Shown: one piece after another, positions 8,340 through 16,936 of the stretch
Layout of the letters: each line of letters begins with the position of its first letter
How positions within the stretch are numbered: position 1 is the first letter of the stretch
Origin: Pseudarthrobacter sp. L1SW
GTDB lineage: Bacteria > Actinomycetota > Actinomycetes > Actinomycetales > Micrococcaceae
Assembly: GCF_020809045.1 (NCBI RefSeq)
Contig: NZ_CP078079.1
Coordinates: 2,480,001 to 2,544,000, forward strand
DNA length: 64,000 nucleotides
Reading direction: 5' to 3'
Notes under the pieces: generated by a model
Database searches by the model: none
What the model saw: the letters and a program-made list of their open reading frames with translations, nothing else
Told to the model about the DNA's origin: nothing
Position numbers and translations under genes: made by a program

Positions 8340-9167
8340 ATGAGCGGCAGGCACACCGGCCAACAGCACACGCACACAGTGGAAGGCACGGACCCGCAAC
8401 TCTACGTGGCGGTCCATGATCCCGCGGTGGATGCCGGGTTCCGTCCGGTCCTGCTGGTGCACGGGTTCTCCTCCTCCAGCAAGCTCAACTGGGAGGACAC
8501 CGGGTGGGTGGCTGCGCTGCTGGACGCCGGCCGGCGCGTCATCACGGTGGACCTGCCCGGACACGGCCGCAGCGGCGCCCCCGAGGATCGGGACTCCTAC
8601 TCCCCAAGCAGGATCCGGGCGGACCTGCTTCAGACAGCGTTCGACGCCGGTGTGCGGCCTCTGCAGGAGGGTGACCCTTCCAGCGGCCTGGACATCGTGG
8701 GCTACTCGTTGGGCTCCAGGCTCGCCTGGGAATTCGGCGCCACCCAGCCCGAGATCACCCACCGCCTTGTCCTTGGCGGCCCCAACATCTCCGATCCGCT
8801 GGCCGAGTTCGACCTCCGGGCCGCGCAGGACTACCTCGCCGACGGCACCCCCATCGCCGACGAGTCCACGGCGCGGCTGCTCAAGATGGCACTCCTGCTG
8901 CCCAGCAACAACATCTTCGCGCTGCTTTCCCTGGTGGAGGCCATCAAGGCCGAGCCATACGACCCTGCAGAGGCAGTACCCCACGTGCCGATGCTCCTGG
9001 TGGCCGGGGAAAAGGATGAACGGATCGGCAGCCTGCCGCAGCTTGAAGAACTGGCGCGAAAGGCCGGTTCCATGGCCGAACAGCTGATTCTGCCCGGCAG
9101 GAACCATACGAACGCGGTGACGAGCAGGGCCTTCAAACAGGCGGCGATCTCCTTCCTGGCCGTATAG
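8340..9167 (+). CDS. Alpha/beta-fold hydrolase
   Basis: 275-aa alpha/beta hydrolase. Visible elements are the oxyanion region 'LLVHGFSSSS', the strand/turn 'VDLPGHGRSG', the nucleophile elbow 'GYSLGS', and a late 'GRNHTNA' supplying the catalytic histidine. The catalytic acid is probably in 'VAGEKDERIG'. No signal peptide, so probably cytoplasmic; substrate unknown. The ATG at 8340 was chosen because GAGG (8327-8330) lies about 9 nt upstream. A phosphoribosyltransferase follows after 20 bp on the same strand and is likely co-transcribed. Confidence 0.82.
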   Translation: MSGRHTGQQHTHTVEGTDPQLYVAVHDPAVDAGFRPVLLVHGFSSSSKLNWEDTGWVAALLDAGRRVITVDLPGHGRSGAPEDRDSYSPSRIRADLLQTAFDAGVRPLQEGDPSSGLDIVGYSLGSRLAWEFGATQPEITHRLVLGGPNISDPLAEFDLRAAQDYLADGTPIADESTARLLKMALLLPSNNIFALLSLVEAIKAEPYDPAEAVPHVPMLLVAGEKDERIGSLPQLEELARKAGSMAEQLILPGRNHTNAVTSRAFKQAAISFLAV

Positions 9168-9187
9168 CCTTTCTCCAGGAGGGACTG

Positions 9188-9835
9188 ATGGGCACGTTCT
9201 TCGAAGACCGTACGGACGCCGGCGAACGCCTTGCGGCCCTCCTTCCGCAGTTCCGGGAGCGGCCGGACACCCTTGTGCTTGGCCTGGCCCGCGGGGGAAT
9301 CCCCGTGGCGGCTGCGGTGGCCAAGGCACTCTACCTTCCCCTGGGGACCGTCCTGGTCCGGAAACTGGGAATCCCCGGCCATGAGGAAACCGCCTACGGC
9401 GCCCTGGCGTGGGTCCACGGCCGCACGGTCCGGCTGGTCAACAAGCCCCTCCTGGACCGCGTCCTTGAACACGGCGTCCGCCGGGAATGGCTCGACGCAG
9501 TGGAGCAGCGGGAACGGACCGAGCTGCTTCGCCGCGCGGAGCTCTACCCGGGTACCGGCCTCGACCTGGGTGGAAAGACCGTCCTCCTTGTCGACGACGG
9601 CCTGGCAACGGGAGCCACCATGCGGGCAGCCGTCGAAGCAGTGCGTGAGGGCGGTGCGGCAACAGTGGTGGCGGCCGCCCCGGTTGGTTCCATCGAGGCC
9701 GAGGCCTCCGTGGAGCGCGTGTGCGACGCCGTGCTGTGCCTGCACCTGCCGGGAAAGTTCCGGGCGGTAGGCAGTTTCTACCGGCACTTTGAGCAGCTGT
9801 CCGACGACGACGCAATCAGCCTGCTGGAGCAGTAG
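9188..9835 (+). CDS. Phosphoribosyltransferase domain protein
   Basis: 215-aa member of the type I PRTase superfamily. The PRPP-binding loop is clear in 'VLLVDDGLATGATMRAA', and the N-terminal 'LGLARGGIPVAAAVA' and 'VRKLGIPGHEETAYGAL' match the stand-alone PRTases often annotated as predicted phosphoribosyltransferases next to hydrolases. Substrate unknown. The ribosome site CCAGGAGGGACTG before ATG is strong. It lies 20 bp downstream of the alpha/beta hydrolase, a pairing seen in other genomes, often fused. Confidence 0.85.
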   Translation: MGTFFEDRTDAGERLAALLPQFRERPDTLVLGLARGGIPVAAAVAKALYLPLGTVLVRKLGIPGHEETAYGALAWVHGRTVRLVNKPLLDRVLEHGVRREWLDAVEQRERTELLRRAELYPGTGLDLGGKTVLLVDDGLATGATMRAAVEAVREGGAATVVAAAPVGSIEAEASVERVCDAVLCLHLPGKFRAVGSFYRHFEQLSDDDAISLLEQ

Positions 9836-9853
9836 AAGTCCCGGCAGCCATCC

Positions 9854-9899
9854 TTTGCCCGCAGGGCAAAGCGGGCCGGACCACCATGGTCCGGCCCGC
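9854..9899. terminator. Two tandem hairpins between convergent genes
   Basis: First stem TTTGCCC-GCA-GGGCAAA (9854-9870). Second stem is a perfect 13-bp inverted repeat, 9871-9883 with 9887-9899, and a 3-nt loop. They lie between the 3' ends of the phosphoribosyltransferase and the convergent MFS gene, so a bidirectional terminator is likely. There is no T-run directly after the second stem. Confidence 0.6.
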
Positions 9900-9941
9900 C
9901 GTCGTGACTATTCCAGCCGCGCGCCGCGCGGTTGGAGCCCG

Positions 9942-11273
9942 TTAGTGGTGGCTGACCCCCAACGGACGGCCCTTGGTTTCCTTAGCAAGGACAACGCCGA
10001 TGGCGGAGATGACGCACAGGACCATGATGTAGATGCCAATGGACCCGGTCCACTTGGTGGACTGCAGCAGCGTTTCAGCGATGGTGGCCGCGAATGCCCC
10101 TCCCAGGATGGCGCCGAACGCATAGCCGATGGAGATCCCCGAGTACCGCACGTTGGCTGGGAACATTTCGGCGTACATGGCTGACATGGGCCCGTAGGAC
10201 AGCCCGAGCCCAATGGTGAGGACAAACAGCGCCAGGCCATAGAGCCAGATGTTCTTGGTGTCGATGAGGGCAAACATCGGGATCATCCAGGCGAAGATGA
10301 TGGCGTAACCCGTCAGGAAGGTCTTGACGCGGCCGATGCGGTCGGAAAGCCACCCGCCCGCGAGAGTGAAAATCAGCCAGCCAAAGGACGCCAGCGTCGT
10401 GGCCAGCAGCACCTCCGGGGTAGGCATCTTCAGCGTCCGGGTGGCGTAGGCGATAAAGAAGGCAATGAGCAGGTAGCCGGCAGCATTGTTCGCGATGAAG
10501 ATCATGGTGGAGTACAACACCGGCTTCTTGTGGCTGCGGACCAGCTCGCCCAGCGGAGCCTTGCTCTCCTGCTTCCGGGCGGCCATCTCCTGGAAAACAG
10601 GGCTTTCGGCCACGGCGCGGCGGATGAGGTAACCCACCACGATGAGGACGATGGAGAGCAGGAACGGGACCCGCCAGCCCCAGGCCGCGAAGTCTTCCTT
10701 GGACATGCTGCTGTTGAGGAAGAAGAGCAGGCCGGTGGCCAGGATCATGCCGATGGGTACCCCGATCTGCGGGTAGGCCCCGAAGAGGCCGCGCTTGTTC
10801 AGGGGCGCGTGCTCAACGGCCATAAGCGCCGCCCCGCCCCACTCGCCGCCTGCTGAGAAGCCCTGGATGATGCGGAGCGTGATCAGCAGGACGGGTGCCC
10901 AGGCGCCGATCTGGGCGTAGGTGGGCAACATGCCGATCAGCGCAGTGGCAGCGCCCATCATCACCAGGGTGAAGACAAGCATCGCCTTGCGGCCCAGGCG
11001 GTCGCCCAGGTGGCCGGCCACCACGGCCCCGAGGGGCCGGAAGAGGAAGCTGATGCCGATCAGTGCAAAGGAAAGGATCTGCGCCAGCCCCGGGTTGGAC
11101 TGCTGCAGCGGGGTTAGGAACAGCGGGGACAGCAGCGTTGCCGTCAACTGGGCAAAGATGAAGAAGTCGTACCACTCGATGGTGGTTCCGACGAGGGTGC
11201 CGGCGAGGACCTTGCGTTCCTCCCGCCGGGAGCTGGGTCCGGCGAGGGTGTCCACCTTGGAAGGTGTGGTCAT
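9942..11273 (-). CDS. MFS metabolite:H+ symporter (MHS family)
   Basis: 443-aa, 12-TM major facilitator carrier of the metabolite:H+ symporter type (ProP, ShiA, KgtP relatives). The loop 2-3 motif is 'GHLGDRLGRKAML'. The segments 'FRPLGAVVAG', 'IIQGFSAGGEWGGAAL' and 'YGPMSAMYAEMFPANVRYSGIS' are family signatures. It probably imports an organic acid or compatible solute, but the substrate cannot be read from sequence. A GGAG ribosome site lies 7 nt before the ATG. It is divergent from an IclR-family regulator across 329 bp, so that regulator may control it. Confidence 0.88.
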   Translation of the reverse strand: MTTPSKVDTLAGPSSRREERKVLAGTLVGTTIEWYDFFIFAQLTATLLSPLFLTPLQQSNPGLAQILSFALIGISFLFRPLGAVVAGHLGDRLGRKAMLVFTLVMMGAATALIGMLPTYAQIGAWAPVLLITLRIIQGFSAGGEWGGAALMAVEHAPLNKRGLFGAYPQIGVPIGMILATGLLFFLNSSMSKEDFAAWGWRVPFLLSIVLIVVGYLIRRAVAESPVFQEMAARKQESKAPLGELVRSHKKPVLYSTMIFIANNAAGYLLIAFFIAYATRTLKMPTPEVLLATTLASFGWLIFTLAGGWLSDRIGRVKTFLTGYAIIFAWMIPMFALIDTKNIWLYGLALFVLTIGLGLSYGPMSAMYAEMFPANVRYSGISIGYAFGAILGGAFAATIAETLLQSTKWTGSIGIYIMVLCVISAIGVVLAKETKGRPLGVSHH

Positions 11274-11602
11274 TGAAACTCCATTGTTTAAGGCAGCAGC
11301 GCTGCCGGGACGCCTTCAGGATTACCGACAGAACGGTCAGTTAGTTAGTAGGGTACTACGAAAGTGTGAGGCGCAACACGGCCCGGGGAAACTTTTATGC
11401 GCGGCCAGGCGGAGCTGCGGAACGTCCACTTGGTCCAGCCGTCAGGCACCGATGTGTTCTGGATCCCCACCGAGGGAGGATTGGGTTGCGCGGTGTCAGA
11501 GTTCTATATTGGAATTGCCGTTTCGAATTCAGGACGGCCGCCCTGCTGGCCAGGGAAGCCAAGGGCACCGCCTGCCAGCATCTGCCACCTAGGATGGACA
11601 CC
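11274..11602. promoter_or_regulatory. Divergent control region of MHS carrier and IclR regulator
   Basis: 329 bp without a convincing gene. It holds three short inverted repeats near the carrier: GGCAGC-AGC-GCTGCC (11292-11306), ACCG-ACAGAA-CGGT (11323-11336) and TAGTA-GGG-TACTA (11346-11358). Towards iclR there is a promoter-like pair TTGGGT (11481-11486), 18 nt, TATATT (11505-11510). A second TAGGAT box sits at 11590-11595, 7 nt before the iclR ATG. Any of the palindromes could be the regulator's operator. Confidence 0.45.
11590..11595 (+). promoter_or_regulatory. TAGGAT -10 box, leaderless iclR
   Basis: TAGGAT lies exactly 7 nt before ATG 11603, predicting that transcription starts at or next to the start codon. 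No good -35 is visible, and the upstream TATATT box at 11505 is an alternative. Confidence 0.4.
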
Positions 11603-12337
11603 ATGAATCCCACCGCCGCAGCCCCGGCCGGAGCGGCGCCGGCACAGGCATCCGCGTCGCAAACCCTGTCCCGGGGAATCCGCGCCCTGGAGATCCTGGC
11701 GGCAGCGCCCGGCCCGCTGACGATTGCGGAACTGGCGGATGCGATGGGCGTGCACCGGTCCGTGGCGTACCGGATCCTCCGGACGCTGGAGGACCACTCG
11801 CTGCTGGTGCGGGACGACGCCGGGCGGGTCCAGCCCGGGCCGGGGCTTGCGGTCCTGGCACGGGGTGTTTCGCGAAACCTGCAGGCCGCAGCCCTTCCGG
11901 AGCTGACGCAACTGGCCAACACCCTGGACATGACGGCGTTCGTGGCAGTGTGGGACCACCACGACTGCATCACCCTGCTTACCGTGGAGCCGAGGCACTC
12001 CGGCGCCACCGTGGCCCAGCATCCCGGCACCCGGCATCCCGTCAACGCCGGAGCGCCGGGCATCGCCATCCAGTCGGCGCTCACCGAGGCCGAATGGGAC
12101 CGCCTGGCCACGGGAATCCCCTACCGCCCTGAAGCTGCCGAGGCCCGCCGCGCCGGATATTCGGCCAGCCACGACGAGGTCATTGCGGGCGTGTCCTCCC
12201 TCGCTGCCCCCGTCCGGGTTCCCGGCAGCCGCCCGGCCGCCCTTGCCGTCGTCTATATCCGCTCAGCCCATAACCCCGCAGCAGTGGGCGCGGCCCTGGT
12301 GGAGAGCGCCGCCAGGATCGAGCGGCAGCTGGCTTAG
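11603..12337 (+). CDS. IclR-family transcriptional regulator
   Basis: 244-aa protein with an N-terminal winged helix-turn-helix ('TIAELADAMGVHRSVAYRIL', about residues 40-60) and an IclR-type effector domain behind it ('HPVNAGAPGIAIQSAL', 'GYSASHDEVIAGVSSLAAPV'). It is expected to bind a small organic ligand and control nearby catabolic or transport genes; the divergent MHS carrier is the obvious target. I chose ATG 11603 over ATG 11594 because the -10-like box at 11590 would otherwise overlap the codon. It converges with the next MFS gene, the two stop codons overlapping within 4 nt (12334-12337). Confidence 0.85.
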   Translation: MNPTAAAPAGAAPAQASASQTLSRGIRALEILAAAPGPLTIAELADAMGVHRSVAYRILRTLEDHSLLVRDDAGRVQPGPGLAVLARGVSRNLQAAALPELTQLANTLDMTAFVAVWDHHDCITLLTVEPRHSGATVAQHPGTRHPVNAGAPGIAIQSALTEAEWDRLATGIPYRPEAAEARRAGYSASHDEVIAGVSSLAAPVRVPGSRPAALAVVYIRSAHNPAAVGAALVESAARIERQLA

Positions 12338-13770
12338 GGCCTGCGGCGAAGAACGACGGCGGCTGCCGCGCCCAGGAGCGCCAGCACCGCTGCGGCGCAG
12401 ACCGGCACAACGAAGGCCGCGGCGTAGCCATGCAGTTCGGCGAGCTGGCCGCCAATGGACGAGCCAAGGGCAGTGCCGGCCACGATGCCACTGGCCAGTG
12501 CCGTCATGACGGTGCCCAGGCGGCCTGCCGGAGCCACGACGCCGCCGACGCCAAAAACCGTGACCATGACCGGGCCCACCGGGAGGCCGAGCACCAGCAG
12601 GGCGGCCACCATCCCGGGCATCGAGGACGGGAGCAGCAGGAGCAGCGCCAGCGCCGCCATCAGTCCGGCGCAAAGCGCCCATCGGCCGGACAGGCTGAAC
12701 GCCTGCGGCCAGTAGGCAACCGACAGTGCCGCCGCGGCCGAACTCAGGCCCATGGCGGCGTACAGCAGGCCGGCAACCTCCGAGCCGCCAGACATTCCGG
12801 AGAACGAGCTCAGGGCGGCCTGCGTCGAGCCAAAGAACGTTCCCATGCACACCATCGCAAGCACCGGCAGGGCCACCGCTGCCGGCAGTCGTCCCGACGC
12901 GTTCTTTGTACGGCGCCTTTCCGCGGCGGGCCGGCCTGCCGGCGCGGCCCCGTTTGACGGGACGGCCCTGCCCGGAACAGCGCGATGGGTGCGGTGCACG
13001 GCGAAGGCCGGAACGAGGGTGATGGTCATGCCCGCGGCCAGGGCGAGGGGCAGCCAGGGAGTTAGCAGGCTGGCAAGTATTCCCACGAGTGCCGGGCCCA
13101 GGACAAAAGTCACCTCATCAGCGGTGCTTTCGTAGGAAAGGGCGGTGTCCAGGTCCTTCGCACGGTCCGCAGCCGTCCCCCGGGAGGCCAGTGCCATCCA
13201 CCGGACCCTTGCCAGCGGCCCGACCTGCGGGCAGCTTGCACCGGACGCGAACGCAGATGCCAACACTGCCGCGGGAACGCCGCCGATCTCCCCCATGGCC
13301 CACACAGCCAGGATCAGGGCCACCACTGCCAGGGTGTTAAGGAGGGCTGCAAGCAACAGCACGGGACGTTGTCCGTGCCGGTCGGCAAGGGCACCCAAGG
13401 CTGGAGCGCCCAATGCAGAACCTATCCCGACAGCACCGGCTGCCGTACCGCCCAGCGCGTAGGAACCGCTGGCTGAGGTAACAAGCGTGAGCGTGCCCAC
13501 CGTCAGCATGGCCAGCGGAAGCCGGGCGAAGAGCCCTAAGGGTATAAAGCTGCGGCCGGCAAGGTGGGGCAGCCGGGCGAAGCGGCGGCGGGACCCCGCC
13601 GGGGTGGTGGAGGGCCGGGTGGCGGAGCCTGTGCTGGTTGAGGCGGAGCTGTTTGAGGCGGGCGGCTCAGGAACCGGGGCCAGTGCGGAAGCCGGCGAAG
13701 GTGAGGGCTGTCCGGCGGGGGCGGTTACCTGCGGGCCGGCGGGTGAGGTGGGTGAGGCGGGTGACGTCAA
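12334..13770 (-). CDS. MFS transporter with Pro/Ala/Ser-rich N-tail
   Basis: 478-aa predicted major facilitator with 12 hydrophobic segments starting near residue 75 ('LGLFARLPLAMLTVGTL') and a loop motif 'ALGALADRHGQRPVLLL'. It resembles drug/sugar efflux-type MFS proteins; substrate unknown. The first ~65 residues are low-complexity (P, A, S, T). The TTG start at 13770 is the only usable start before the first membrane segment, since an in-frame TGA lies 15 nt upstream of it. The strongest Shine-Dalgarno nearby (GGAGGAGGGA) instead precedes a different 39-codon frame starting at 13786. The true N-terminus is therefore uncertain. Confidence 0.75.
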   Translation of the reverse strand: MTSPASPTSPAGPQVTAPAGQPSPSPASALAPVPEPPASNSSASTSTGSATRPSTTPAGSRRRFARLPHLAGRSFIPLGLFARLPLAMLTVGTLTLVTSASGSYALGGTAAGAVGIGSALGAPALGALADRHGQRPVLLLAALLNTLAVVALILAVWAMGEIGGVPAAVLASAFASGASCPQVGPLARVRWMALASRGTAADRAKDLDTALSYESTADEVTFVLGPALVGILASLLTPWLPLALAAGMTITLVPAFAVHRTHRAVPGRAVPSNGAAPAGRPAAERRRTKNASGRLPAAVALPVLAMVCMGTFFGSTQAALSSFSGMSGGSEVAGLLYAAMGLSSAAAALSVAYWPQAFSLSGRWALCAGLMAALALLLLLPSSMPGMVAALLVLGLPVGPVMVTVFGVGGVVAPAGRLGTVMTALASGIVAGTALGSSIGGQLAELHGYAAAFVVPVCAAAVLALLGAAAAVVLRRRP

Positions 13771-13867
13771 TTCCGGGCTCGTTCATGTTGTGCGCACCGT
13801 CCCTCCTCCCGATGCGCGCAACCCGGTAACTGTCCAACTATATCCGGCCCCCGCCCCAGCCGGGCAG

Positions 13868-16800
13868 TCACACTGGCACATCCACGCCGTCGGAAATCCG
13901 CAGAGTAGAGCCGTTCCGGCCCTTCAGCACCTGGAGCTGGGCACCGATCCGCAGTTTCATCTCCGCCACGTGGCTGACCAGCCCCACCACGCGGCCGCCG
14001 TCCCGCAAGCCTTCGAGGGCGTCCATTACCTGTTCCAGGGACTGCTCATCCAGGCTGCCGAACCCTTCGTCCACGAACAAGGTTTCGATCTCCACTCCGC
14101 CGGCCTCTTGCTGCACAACGTCTGCCAGCCCCAGCGCCAGGGACAGGGAGGCCATAAACGACTCACCTCCGGACAGCGTGGAGGTGTCCCGGTGGAATCC
14201 GGTCCACTGGTCCACCACCTCCAGGCCAAGCCCAGACTTTGCGCCGCGTGCGGCCTTTGCGTCCGTGTGCTGGAGCAGGTACCGCCCATCGCTCATGGCC
14301 ACCAACCGTTCCGAGGCGGCCAGGGCCACCTCTTCCAGGCGGGCGGCAAGGACATAGCTGTTCAGGCTCATCCGGTAGGTGTTCTCGCCCCGGCCTGCCG
14401 CCGCGTCCGCCAGCCCGGCCAGCATTTGCGCCCGTTCGGCAGGCTGCCGCGCGGATCCTTCAACATCGCCGTATTCGGCCCGGATGCTCCGCAGCGAGGC
14501 CAGGCACCTGGACGCCATTCCGGCCGCCAGGTCCGCGTCCCGGGCTTCCCGGAGCGCGGCAGCCGCAGCGTCGCGGAGTGCGGCAAGCCGGCCAGAGTCC
14601 AGTTCATAGCCGGCCGACTTTTCTTCCAGCGCCAGCACAACATCCTCGGAAACGAACAATTCTGCAACCTTGGCCTGCTCGTCCTGCGCGGCCCGCACCC
14701 GGGTCTGGAGGGCTGTTGCCTCGGCGGCCTCAAGCAGCTGTTCCCGGACCTCCCCAGCTGTTGCGAAACCGGCAGCAGGAAGGGCCTCCTCCAGCTGTTC
14801 CCGCGCCTCGGCGGCCTGGGCCTCCGCCCTTTCCAGCTGCGCCTGAGCGTCAACGGCCTTATTGAGGACTGCCACCGCATTTTCCAGCGCCTTCAACCGC
14901 TGGGCCAGGCTCCGGTGGGTTCCCCTGAGCCCGGCCAGCGCCTGGTCAAGGGCAGCGGACTGTTCGGTTACATCGGCCAGGGAGGCCACTGTCCGGGCAA
15001 GCTCGGCTTCGGCGGCGCTCTTCGAGTCCTGCGCCGCTTCAACAGCGGACTCAAGCTTCTCGAGGCGCGCCCGGACAGCCGTGAGTTCCTTGACCGCTGC
15101 CTCTGCTTCGGCGGCCGCCAGGCGTGCACCCTGCGCACCGATCTCGGCCTCAGCTGCGGCCGTTTCGCCGCCCTGGCCGGCCAGGACGGCCACCAATTGG
15201 TTGGCGTCCGCCAGTTCATGGGCAACCAAGGCACAGGCCTCTTCCGCTGCCTCGTGGACCCGCCGCGCCTCTTCCTCCTCCTGGGCAAGGACCGGACCGC
15301 CGGGACCACCCGTGGCGGGGGCAGGGTGGTCCGCGCTGCCACAGACGGCACATTGTTCGCCCGGCACCAGCTTGGCTGCCAGCTCGACGGCGGCGTTGGC
15401 AAGCCGTTGCTCCCTCAGGTCCAGCCACTGGCGTTTTGCTTCCAGCTGGTTGTCCCGGGACTCGTCGTAACGCACCTTGACGGCGTCCCGGGCCGCAACA
15501 GCCGCGCCGTACCGCCTGACGACGTCAAGCAGCTCCTCCGCGGCTGCGGCTTCCTTCCTCCGCAGGGCCTCAACCCCCGCCCGCTGCTCAAGCTCCTGCA
15601 GCCCGTCCTGGAGACGGCGCCGCTCGTCCTGGAATTCCTCCCAGCGGTTGCCCGCCTGCACCAGCGCGGCGGTGAGCTCTTCCTGCCTTCTGACCAGCCC
15701 GCCGCGGCGCTTCCGGAGGCCCAGCAGCCTGTCCTCATCCGGCAGCCTGGCCTCCACCACGGCGAGGAGCGAACGCAGGCGGCCCAGCTCGGCGTCACAG
15801 CCGGCAGCAGGGACTGCACCGTCCGCCGCTGGGACCGCGGCAATTCCCAGGTCCAGCTGGGCAAGTTCGGCGTCCTCGCCGGCGGCCAGGTTGAGCAGCG
15901 TAAAGGCGGACTCCACGGCAGTAGCGGCGCGCCGGACTTTGGCGGCAGTGGCATCAACGTTCAGCACCTGGCCATGCAGGACCTCGGCTTTCCGGTGCCG
16001 GGCAAGCCGGAGGAGCTGTTCTTCGAGCAGCTCCACCCCCTGGTCCACGGCCGCTTTCCGGGCCGCGGCCGCATCGAGTTTCCGGCGCCGCTCCCCACAC
16101 GCTGTTTCTGCTTCCACGGCCTTCCTGCACTCGGTGCTTGCGGCTTCGGCCCGTTCTGCGCGGCCCGTCAGTTCCGCCAGGCGCAGCTCCACTGCGCCCT
16201 CAAGCCATCCGAGGCGGGCGGCGGCACCCTCCGGGGCTGGAGCACCGGACTCATCCAGCCCCAGGCGGGCTGTCTCCGACTCCGCCCTCGCCGCCAGCAA
16301 TTCAAGCCTGCCAAGGAGGAAGGACACTTCCTCCTTGGCAGCCTGCGCCTGGCGGGCAAGTTCCTGCTCCACGGATTCGAACCGCTCTGTACCAAAAAGC
16401 TTCTGCAGAAGCTCCAGCCGGTCGGTGGCCTTGGAACGGAGGAACGCAGCAAAATCGCCCTGGGGCAGCATGACAACCCGCGTAAACTGCTCCCGATCCA
16501 TGCCCAGCAGCGCCAGAATCTCGGCGCCCGCCTCGTCATTCCGGGCGGACTTTTCAATCCAGCTTCCACCGACGCGTTCACGCAGCAGGGTCTTTGCCTG
16601 CTGCGTGGTGAAGCCGTTCTTTCCCCGGGCGCTGGGCTTGTCCCAGGCCGGGGACCGAGTTACTTCGAAGCGGCGGCCCTGGGCTGAGAACTCGCAGGTG
16701 ACTGCAGGTTCCTGGGCCGGTTCCGCATGGTCGCTGCGGAGCCTTTTCCCGTCCTGGCGGGCCCCGGGAACCGAGCCGTACAGGGCGTAGCAGATGGCAT

Positions 16801-16936
16801 CCAGGACGCTTGTCTTCCCTGCCCCTGTTGGGCCGTTGAGAAGGAAAAGGCCATGGGCGCTGAGCCTGTCGAAGTCGATCTCCTCGGTACCGGCAAAGGG
16901 CCCGAACGCGGAGATCAGGAGGCGGTGGATCCTCAT
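13868..16936 (-). CDS. sbcC: Exonuclease subunit SbcC (Rad50-like SMC ATPase)
   Basis: 1022-aa Rad50/SbcC ATPase that, with SbcD, opens DNA hairpins and cleaves protein-blocked DNA ends. The Walker A is 'GPTGAGKTS' at residues 35-43. Long Ala/Glu/Arg-rich coiled coils flank the zinc-hook CxxC, 'EQCAVCGSADHP', near the middle. The C-terminal lobe carries the signature 'LSGGESFMASLSLALGL' and Walker B 'TLFVDEGFGSLDE'. Length is close to E. coli SbcC. The start overlaps the sbcD stop by ATGA, so the two are translationally coupled in the order sbcD-sbcC. Confidence 0.95.
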   Translation of the reverse strand: MRIHRLLISAFGPFAGTEEIDFDRLSAHGLFLLNGPTGAGKTSVLDAICYALYGSVPGARQDGKRLRSDHAEPAQEPAVTCEFSAQGRRFEVTRSPAWDKPSARGKNGFTTQQAKTLLRERVGGSWIEKSARNDEAGAEILALLGMDREQFTRVVMLPQGDFAAFLRSKATDRLELLQKLFGTERFESVEQELARQAQAAKEEVSFLLGRLELLAARAESETARLGLDESGAPAPEGAAARLGWLEGAVELRLAELTGRAERAEAASTECRKAVEAETACGERRRKLDAAAARKAAVDQGVELLEEQLLRLARHRKAEVLHGQVLNVDATAAKVRRAATAVESAFTLLNLAAGEDAELAQLDLGIAAVPAADGAVPAAGCDAELGRLRSLLAVVEARLPDEDRLLGLRKRRGGLVRRQEELTAALVQAGNRWEEFQDERRRLQDGLQELEQRAGVEALRRKEAAAAEELLDVVRRYGAAVAARDAVKVRYDESRDNQLEAKRQWLDLREQRLANAAVELAAKLVPGEQCAVCGSADHPAPATGGPGGPVLAQEEEEARRVHEAAEEACALVAHELADANQLVAVLAGQGGETAAAEAEIGAQGARLAAAEAEAAVKELTAVRARLEKLESAVEAAQDSKSAAEAELARTVASLADVTEQSAALDQALAGLRGTHRSLAQRLKALENAVAVLNKAVDAQAQLERAEAQAAEAREQLEEALPAAGFATAGEVREQLLEAAEATALQTRVRAAQDEQAKVAELFVSEDVVLALEEKSAGYELDSGRLAALRDAAAAALREARDADLAAGMASRCLASLRSIRAEYGDVEGSARQPAERAQMLAGLADAAAGRGENTYRMSLNSYVLAARLEEVALAASERLVAMSDGRYLLQHTDAKAARGAKSGLGLEVVDQWTGFHRDTSTLSGGESFMASLSLALGLADVVQQEAGGVEIETLFVDEGFGSLDEQSLEQVMDALEGLRDGGRVVGLVSHVAEMKLRIGAQLQVLKGRNGSTLRISDGVDVPV

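Noticed and set aside
13487..16687. A 1066-codon open frame on the + strand opposite sbcC
   Set aside because: It is an antisense frame with no recognisable domain, produced by the high GC3 of sbcC. SbcC on the minus strand has all expected motifs.
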